This document shows, piece by piece, positions 1 to 6,800 of a DNA stretch of 64,000 bases. Below the pieces are notes generated by a model. It was given only the letters and a program-made list of their open reading frames with translations. It was not told the origin of the DNA and searched no databases. Source of the stretch: CAVUAN01 sp963739435 (GTDB lineage: Bacteria; Acidobacteriota; Thermoanaerobaculia; UBA5066; Gp7-AA6); assembly GCA_963739435.1 (NCBI GenBank), contig CAVUAN010000008.1:186001-250000 (forward strand). Reading direction: 5' to 3'. Numbering within the stretch: the first letter of the stretch is position 1; each line of letters starts with the position of its first letter. The position numbers were made by a program, and so were the translations under genes.

Positions 1-1262
1 CCAAGCACCCGGAGGTTCTCGCCTCCGTAACCAAGATGCTCTCGACGGCCGCGGCCCTTCACGAGCTCGGTCCCGACTACAAGTTCAAGACGACGTTCTG
101 GCGGCGTGGGGACGTGAAGGACGGCCTGCTCGCCGGCTCGCTGCTCGTCGTTGGCGGCGGAGACCCGAACATCTCGGGCAGGTTCTACAACGACGACTTC
201 AACGCGGTCTTCGACAAGTGGGCTGACGGCTTGAAGCAGGCGGGCATCTCGCGCGTGTCCGGAGACCTCATCGTCAACGCCGCGTTCTTCGACGGCGTCG
301 GACGCCATCCCGACTGGAAGGCAGGCCAGGAGAACAAGTGGTACCAGGCGCCGACGTCGGCTCTGTCATTCAACGACAATGTCGTGTACGTCTCGATCGG
401 GCCCGGCGACCGGCCGGGCAGGCCCGCGTCGATCCGGATCGAGCCTGAGAGCGGGCTCTTTCACGCCGTGCCGCTGGCGCGCACGACGGGCATGAGAGGG
501 AGCGTCCGCGTGGCCGTCACGCGCGAGCCGGGCTCGGACGCCATAGAGGTCTTCGGCCTCGTGCCCTTCCGGCCCGTCAACTGGACGACCCCGATCTCCA
601 TCGACGACCCGCCTGCTTTCTTCGGCAACGCGCTCTGGAAGCGCCTCGAGGCCGCTGGGATCAAGGTCCTCGGGACCCTGGCGCGCAAGGACGTAAAGGC
701 CGACTCCTCCTGGCAGCTCGTCGCTCAGACGGAATCGGATCTCGTTCCGACGATTGCGGTCACGAACAAACGCAGCCAGGGCTTCTACGCCGAGCAGGTC
801 TTCAAGACGCTCGCCGCAGAGAAGGCGGGGCAGGGGAGCTGGGCCGCGGCTATCGAGGTCCAGCGGAAGTTCTTCGCCAGCCTCGGTCTCGATCCGACGC
901 ACTTCGAGATCCGGGACGGCTCGGGCCTCTCCCCGGAGAACCGGGTCCCGGCCGCCGACATGGTCGCGTTCCTCCGGGCCATGAACGTCTCGCCCGTCGG
1001 CGCCATCTGGCGCTCGACCCTGGCACAGGCCGGCGAGGACGGCTCGACCCTGCACCACAGGATGCTCGAGGCGGCCATGACCGGCCGGGTCCAGGCCAAG
1101 ACCGGCAGCATCAACAGCGTTTCCACCCTGGCCGGCTACGTCCTGGCCAACTCCGGCAAGTCCTACGCCTTCGCGATCCTCCTAAACGGCGGCCGGGTCA
1201 ACGAATACAGCGGCCACGCCTACCAGGACCGCGTAATCCGGGCCTTGGTCAAGAACGGCTAG
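1..1262 (+). CDS. dacB: D-alanyl-D-alanine carboxypeptidase/endopeptidase, PBP4 family (5' end outside window)
   Basis: A periplasmic penicillin-binding protein of the PBP4 (peptidase S13) class, which trims or cleaves peptidoglycan cross-links. The reading frame is open from base 3. The catalytic SxxK box reads SVTK at 24-35, before the first in-frame ATG at 36, so the true start lies outside the window and that ATG is internal. The KTG box (KTGS) starts at 1098. The second motif, normally SxN, lies in TNKRSQGFYAEQ with SQG at 774-782, so the usual Asn is Gly. About 419 residues are visible, close to a full family member without its signal peptide. No partner gene follows for 400 bases. The family call is firm; full activity is uncertain because of the SxN change. 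Confidence 0.93.
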   Translation, partial: KHPEVLASVTKMLSTAAALHELGPDYKFKTTFWRRGDVKDGLLAGSLLVVGGGDPNISGRFYNDDFNAVFDKWADGLKQAGISRVSGDLIVNAAFFDGVGRHPDWKAGQENKWYQAPTSALSFNDNVVYVSIGPGDRPGRPASIRIEPESGLFHAVPLARTTGMRGSVRVAVTREPGSDAIEVFGLVPFRPVNWTTPISIDDPPAFFGNALWKRLEAAGIKVLGTLARKDVKADSSWQLVAQTESDLVPTIAVTNKRSQGFYAEQVFKTLAAEKAGQGSWAAAIEVQRKFFASLGLDPTHFEIRDGSGLSPENRVPAADMVAFLRAMNVSPVGAIWRSTLAQAGEDGSTLHHRMLEAAMTGRVQAKTGSINSVSTLAGYVLANSGKSYAFAILLNGGRVNEYSGHAYQDRVIRALVKNG

Positions 1263-1584
1263 CCCCGTCCAAATTCCCCCTAAAAGCCCCTTGACACCAC
1301 TGGGCCGATCTGTGGTCCAATATCCCTGTTTCGTTTTGTGATTCGTTTTGGCTTGGTGGGATTCGCAAAAAACTCAGGTTAGCGCTCCAACTTTTTGAGC
1401 GCGAAGTCCGTTCGCCACAGCCCGCGACGCGCGCGAGCCGTGGCGCTCGGCTGGCTTTGCTTTTTTTGGCTCGGGCATTTCGCCCGCGCCGTTGGCGAAA
1501 GGTGGCCCTGCTTGACAAAAGCTGTCGGCGGCATACCCAGTTAGACTCCCGGGTAGCTACTAACCAACAGATACTAAATCACTT

Positions 1585-1613
1585 ACCGTTCATCTTGATT
1601 GAGATGAAACGGT
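1585..1613. repeat. Inverted repeat upstream of the sigma2-like gene
   Basis: ACCGTTCATCT pairs with AGATGAAACGGT around a six-base loop (TGATTG), with one bulged A. It lies about 60 bases before the start at 1671 and is followed by a T-rich stretch. It could be a terminator for leftward or rightward transcripts, or an operator. Confidence 0.4.
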
Positions 1614-1642
1614 TTGACTTTGTTTTAGGCGGAGAGTAGTCT
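1614..1642 (+). promoter_or_regulatory. Weak candidate sigma70-type promoter
   Basis: TTGACT (1614-1619) is followed after 17 bases by TAGTCT (1637-1642), about 29 bases before the ATG at 1671. The -35 matches five of six consensus bases, but the -10 matches only three, so this is a weak prediction. It overlaps the edge of the inverted repeat just upstream. Confidence 0.25.
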
Positions 1643-1670
1643 TTCGTCAGCTCCCCGAAAGGAACTGGCG

Positions 1671-2075
1671 ATGGAAATACCTGACGACCCCCTTCGTCCA
1701 CAGGATGCAGAGGACCCGTTTGAACTCGAGATTCGATCGGTCTTCCAAGGGACGCTTGGGCTAATCCATCTGGCCTTGGTTTCGCATTACGACATGGAAG
1801 AGCTCGAAGCGATCGAGTTGGAGAAGGATCTTTATGTTTGGTTCGTTCGTTTCTGTATGCGCCCAGGCAACTTTTCGCCGAGGCAATCCCGCGCCTTCCT
1901 GATGGTTGCCTGCTGCCAGTTCGCCCGTGAATACCAGAAGTACTTGGTCGGTACGGGTGTACGCGAATTGGACCAGAAGGTACAGAGACTTCTAGAGCGA
2001 GAGCCGTCCGACGTGGCCAAGGAATTCTCGCGCAACCTTGAGTTCTTGGATTATCGAAATCACCTTGATGTCTGA
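1671..2075 (+). CDS. Short sigma-70 region-2-like protein (module 1)
   Basis: A 134-residue protein with no signal peptide or membrane segment. A central stretch (about residues 40-95, containing EKDLYVWFVRF, RPGNF and CCQFAREYQKYL) has the helix spacing of sigma-70 region 2 and lines up by eye with the clearer sigma2 protein at 9494-9898, which has the same length. There is no region 4 for -35 recognition. The ATG follows GGAACTGG, a poor ribosome site. Its stop overlaps the next gene by eight bases, so the two are probably translationally coupled. The sigma assignment rests on position, length and pattern, not on strong motifs. It may instead be a degenerate, non-DNA-binding relative. Confidence 0.6.
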   Translation: MEIPDDPLRPQDAEDPFELEIRSVFQGTLGLIHLALVSHYDMEELEAIELEKDLYVWFVRFCMRPGNFSPRQSRAFLMVACCQFAREYQKYLVGTGVRELDQKVQRLLEREPSDVAKEFSRNLEFLDYRNHLDV

Positions 2076-3189
2076 AAACGCGAGGCTCCTTCGTTTTCCC
2101 GAGCGCTTTCGCCCGGTCCCCTTGGATCCGACTGAGGCAGATGCGTTGGCTGTCGCCTATCTAGAAGCCGTCCCAGCGGACAGAACCCCAGAGTTGGCGA
2201 TCGAAACGCTCGGCCATCCTGATGTTCTTTTCGCCCTTTGCGCAAAACTTAGGCGGCTGCTCAACACCTCGCCAGCTACAGTCCAATTCGAGGCCGTTGC
2301 TGCCTATGAGTGGATAAAGCAGTTCAGCGGAAGGGTTGGCCTCTTCGATGAGCGGGACTATTTCATTGGGGAGACCGCCTTCCTGGCCGGCGAGGCCTCG
2401 CGTCATCTGGGTCGGCGGTCGGAGGCATTGCGCTGGCTCGACAGAGCTGAAAGTGGATTCCGCCACACTGTCAATTCAGCTCCCGGATTGGCAAATGTGG
2501 CATTTTCCCGTCTGTCCCTTCGCTACGAAATGGCGGAATACGAAGAGGTCGTAGAACTGGCTCCCTCGCTTCGTACGAGTTTCGAGCGCTTGACAATGGA
2601 GCGGGAACAGGCGAAGTGCTGCCTCCTTGAGGCGGCTGCACTCAAGCAGTGCGGCCGATTGGCCGAGTCGTTGGGGGTGTTGGAATCCGCCCTCAAGTTG
2701 AACGCTCTCACTCAAGACGGTTCGCTTAAGGCTCGCATGCTTGCTGAAATGGGCGACATAAACCAGCTTGAAGGGCGTCTCGATGTTGCGATTGGATTTT
2801 TCGAGGCCGCTGGCAGCCTATTGGAGGGCTCGGAGCTTTCGAGCTCGCGCGCGGACCTCAAGATGTTTGCCGGCGCCGCTTACTGGGGTAGCGGGCAATT
2901 CGCGGCTGCTGCGGAAGCGCTCCGGTCGGCGCAGACGGATTTCCGTGAGCTGAAGATGGCAAGTCGAGCTGCTTACGTCAGTGTCTTCCTGGCTGACGCT
3001 CTCTTGAAGAATGATCGGCCGCGCGAGGCGGAGTGGGAGATCCTGCAGGCGCTGCCGACGATCGAAGAGCAGAAGATGGTGCCGGAAGGCTTCGCCGCCG
3101 TCGCCCTGTTGCGTGAGTCCGTCAAGCGTCGCAAGGCCGACCCGAACGCCCTCCGCGAGCTCCGCGAGCACCTCCAGAAACAAAACTAG
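2068..3189 (+). CDS. TPR-repeat regulatory protein (module 1)
   Basis: About 373 residues, predicted all-helical with TPR-like repeats: LAGEASRHLGRRSEALRWL, then repeats near CGRLAESLGVLESAL and EGRLDVAIGFFEAAG. No membrane segment is seen. The frame is open from 2038, but the ATG at 2068 overlaps the upstream stop as ATGTCTGA, the more likely start. It is a paralogue of the protein at 9895-11310. The two share the FDE.(D/N)(Y/F) entry motif and a strongly conserved C-terminus beginning ALPTIEEQKM. TPR proteins bind other proteins, so the likely partner is the overlapping sigma2-like protein, as activator, anchor or anti-sigma. That role is inferred. Confidence 0.75.
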   Translation: MSENARLLRFPERFRPVPLDPTEADALAVAYLEAVPADRTPELAIETLGHPDVLFALCAKLRRLLNTSPATVQFEAVAAYEWIKQFSGRVGLFDERDYFIGETAFLAGEASRHLGRRSEALRWLDRAESGFRHTVNSAPGLANVAFSRLSLRYEMAEYEEVVELAPSLRTSFERLTMEREQAKCCLLEAAALKQCGRLAESLGVLESALKLNALTQDGSLKARMLAEMGDINQLEGRLDVAIGFFEAAGSLLEGSELSSSRADLKMFAGAAYWGSGQFAAAAEALRSAQTDFRELKMASRAAYVSVFLADALLKNDRPREAEWEILQALPTIEEQKMVPEGFAAVALLRESVKRRKADPNALRELREHLQKQN

Positions 3190-3491
3190 GTCAAGCCCTC
3201 TGGCTCGCGCCGTTAGCCGCGCGGAATCACCAACTCTTCTCTCCCCGGGTCTAACCCCGAGCGGTTCCCCTCGGCTCCCATGCCCCCAACCCTCGTGCCC
3301 ACGGCTGGTACTTCTAGTTGACGGGCAGAGATCGGGTTGGCGCTCACGTCATGGAAGAACGTCTTACCCTGCCTCCCCGGTGATCATCGCTGAGGGAGCC
3401 GAACGCGCCCCAAGAAACCGCTGTAACGCTCCTGCCCTGTGAAGGAGCGTCCGATCGACCAGTTCGCCTGCCGAACTCCGAATCTCTTCAG
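3190..3491. other. Intergenic interval between convergent operons
   Basis: About 300 bases between the TPR gene (plus strand) and the RHS/membrane-protein pair (minus strand). I see no credible gene. A perfect eight-base stem, ACGCTCCT/AGGAGCGT, lies at 3426-3450 around a nine-base loop. It sits where a terminator for the minus-strand operon would be, but has no clear T-tract. Confidence 0.45.
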
Positions 3492-3891
3492 CTAGATCAG
3501 GTACTCCAACACGGCCCATACCCCCACTTGAACAAGGCCCCACGCCACAATCGCTCGGCGCGGGTACGTGGCCTGAGCGCCACCGCCCAGCGACCTCGAC
3601 ACCCAGCCACAATAGAACGGCCAGCATGACGTAGAGAAGGGCCCAGATTCCCTGCAACTCCAGCCCCTCGTACTTCAGCTCCCGAACCAACAGCAGACGC
3701 TGCAATAAAGCCCACTCAAACACTGGCGTCCACAGAACAGTCGGCACACGGACAGACAGTGCGAACTTCGCGACGCCGAACCAGGTCACGCCCATCACTA
3801 CGTACGCCGCCAACGACTTCCACCACCGACCGGAGCCTGCCAGCGACGCCGACCCGTTCGCGTCTTGACCTCTCTCTGATGACTTAGTCAT
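3492..3891 (-). CDS. Small polytopic membrane protein after the RHS gene (frameshifted)
   Basis: The ATG overlaps the RHS stop (ATGACTAA), so it is co-translated with RHS. One frame supplies hydrophobic segments SLAAYVVMGVTWFGVAKF and LLYVMLAVLLWLGVEV. It then turns into low-complexity Gly/Ser/Pro sequence. Shifting one base near 3595 restores a third segment, RAIVAWGLVQVGVWAVL, and a stop at 3492-3494. The intact product would be about 132 residues with three or four membrane helices. I recognise no family. Position directly after a toxin-like RHS gene makes it an immunity-protein candidate, but the topology alone does not prove that. Confidence 0.6.
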
Positions 3892-6800
3892 TGCAGTTGC
3901 GATCTGGGCATGCCTTCTGTCCCTGCTCCTTCTGTTGCTGCCTCTTCCGGACCCAAGCGATGAACTCGTCTAGGGTGTTACGGTCCCTGGCGACAAGCCC
4001 GGGAATGTCCTTGTGATGTCCCGGCAGCAGATGGTTGTCGAGAGAAGTATCCATTGGATTCTCGGCGGACAGGTACGTACCCCCTGCCAACGAGTCAATG
4101 ATGCCATCATCATCGGTTTGGTAAAAATTTGCAGCGCGTTCTACATTCGACGGAACCGTTTGCTTGAGCTTGGGATCGCCCATTACTGGATCGAACGTGA
4201 GCAGTAGCGTAACTGGAATACCGAGCTCCTTGAGCTGCCACGCGAGATTAATCGCTGCGCGGGCGCCTGCACTGTGGCCTAAGAGAATGACGGGCTGGCT
4301 GCTATCTCTCTTCAATTGGTTGAGTAGGAAAGCCTTTGCCTGGGCAGGACCCCCTTCGTTGTAATGGAATACCTGACCCGGGCCAAAACCAGGCCTCCCC
4401 AGCCTCGTGGCGAAGCTGCCAGCTATGTCGAAGACTGGAGACGTCGGACTGTTGAACCAACCGGTGAAACCGACGACGACATTGCCATCGGGGTCGACGA
4501 ACTTGAGCGGGTTGTTCCTTGCGTAAGTGTATCGATTCCATGTCTGAGGAGCGACGATTCGCCCCGCCCTGGTGTCCGGACTTAAGAACCGGCCCTGAAG
4601 GGTGCCGATGAAGCGAGCGTGGTCGTAGTCGTTGCCGGAGACTGCGTCTCGCTCCATCGAGGCGAACTTGAGAGGCTGGCTTCCGAAGGTGGTCGTGATC
4701 TCCTGGCCGTAGGGCTGGTAGGCGTGAAGCTCGGTCTGGGCTGCGAGCTGGTTTGTGATCCGCCTGGGCGTCCCGAGATGGTCGCTGGCGTAGTACTGGA
4801 ATGCCCCGGCCTGGTCGCCGGTGGCCACGAGGAGGTTGCCGAGGTAGAAGTAGTTCTTCGTCCGCGTGATCGCTGAAGAAGTAACCGTGTACTCGGTCGA
4901 AAGGCGGCTCGCCTCGTCGCGGAACGTCAAGGTCCAGGTCGGGTTCGGAAATCTGTAGTAGCCGGTGGTGTCGAGGATTCCGTGCGCCGGGTAAGAGGAC
5001 GACAGCGTCAACTGGCCGTTTCCTGACAATCCCACGTCGACGTTGTTGCTCCGAATGACATTGGGCTTGAAGGTGAGCGTGCTAAACAGCGGGTTGGTGC
5101 CCTTGGGGACGAGCTTGAAATACCCGCCCCCTGCTCCGGGAACAACTGCAAGATTGCCTACCATCCCGGTCGCGTCTGGAGCTACTCCGCAGTTTCCCCC
5201 CACCTGGACGGTGAGTGGGCTCGAGGGATCCACAGGTGTGCCCGGCGATAGGCGCGTGTCGAGAAGACGGCAGGGCGTGATCGTGTAGAAACCGGCACCT
5301 GGAGTAGGCGAAGTGAGCCTGGCGATCCGCTCGCCTGCACCGTCGTAGAGATATCGCTCGAACCCGCCGTTGATCGCCGTCTGTCTCGACAGGGCGTCGT
5401 AGTCGTATCGCTGACTGGACAACGCCGTCAGGTTGCCCCGCGGATCGTAAGTGCCCGCCAAAAGGCGATTGGTCAACGGATCGACTGTCGCCGGATTCAG
5501 ATTGCCGAAGTGGTCGTACGAGTAGGAGAGGCTCCGTCCGGACACGCTGGAAGATGAGAGGCGAGAGAGTGTGTCGTAGCCGAAGATGTCTGAACCCATC
5601 GACTTGATGTTGCCCGCACCATCGTACGTGTACGAGCCGGTGCTAAAGCTGCCCGACGTGATCGAGGCAGGTCGAGGCAGAAGGAACGGATCCTGTCCGA
5701 TTGTTGTCGTGAGGCCGTTACCCGCCGTCCAGGCTGCCAGGCCCCCGTAGAAGTGATAGGCCGCATTGCTCACCAGGGGCTGCGCGCCTGCGATCAGGCC
5801 GGCGACTGTTCCGTTGCTGTAGCTCAAGGTCGCCGTGACGTCTGAGTCGCCGGAGCGCTTGGGCGGGCTGTAGGAGGCCAGGAGCCCGAGCGAGTTGTAG
5901 GTCCAGGCCTGGGTCACTGGCCCGAGGGGTAGGGGTGTGCCCGAGATCACAACGTTCTTCTGAGACAGTCGCCCGCCGAGTCCGGAGTAAGTGAAACTCT
6001 CTGTCACGGTTGGCTGGCCAGGGGAAACCGGGTTGTAGCCGATCCGTTGCGTCAACTTTCCCAGAGAAAGGCCAGCGGTCGGGCTGTCGTAGAAGTTCTG
6101 AACGTAGAGCCTGCCTGCGGCGATCGGGTTTGGGCCGCACTGGGGAGTCGAGGTGTCCTCGTTTGTTCTGACGGCATTGAGGCGCCCTGCGAAATCGTAA
6201 CAATGCATGCGGACGAGGCCGTCGGAATCAACTTCTCTCAAGAGATTGCCGAGACTGCCGTAGCCTAAAAACGGCCCCGAATCGGCGTAGGAGACGGTAC
6301 CCTTCTCCGGCGTGGTCTCGGAGCGCAGGTTCCCAGCGGCGTCGTAGACGAAGCTCCGGAACTGGCCGCCGGGGTTATCAAAGCAACTCGACATGGCCAT
6401 CGAGCCGCCCTGTTTGACGCACGTAAGCTTGCCATTGGCGTCGTAGGTGTACGCGGTCTGAGCTCCGACAGTTTCGGGGGCCACGGCCGGCTCGGTAACC
6501 AAAATCAACCGCCCCAGGACGTCGTATCGATAGACCGTAGCGGCCGAACTTCCGCCGCAGGAGCTGTTGGGACAGGTCCCGTTTACGTTGTTCACCGTGA
6601 CGGTCTTCTGTGTGTCGGAAAAGGTTATGGGCCCGTCAGCATAGGAAATCGTCATCGTGGAGCCATCGGCCTTGCTGACGGCCTGGGCCCTGCCGAAGGG
6701 ATCGAAGTTGGACGAGGTCGTACCGGCGGTTGCGGACACTGCCTGCGTGGCGCAGTTGGCCGCGTCCAGACACCCCACCCACTCCGAGACAAAGTACTCT

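Larger units (their letters stand above)
1263..1670. other. Non-coding interval with several hairpins
   Basis: No supportable gene lies here; a 60-residue frame at 1457-1639 has no coding character. Small stem-loops are visible: GCGCTC/GAGCGC at 1382-1402, a GCCAC/GTGGC-closed stem near 1413-1445, and the stem at 1585-1613 listed separately. A TTGACA hexamer at 1291-1296 has no convincing -10 partner. The interval probably holds the end of the dacB transcript and the promoter of the downstream sigma-like gene. Confidence 0.5.

Noticed and set aside
1291..1321. Promoter at TTGACA 1291-1296
   Set aside because: No acceptable -10 hexamer at 16-18 bases and no gene start close downstream.
1457..1639. 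60-codon frame before the sigma2-like gene
   Set aside because: No ribosome site, biased composition and overlap with hairpins; no support for coding.
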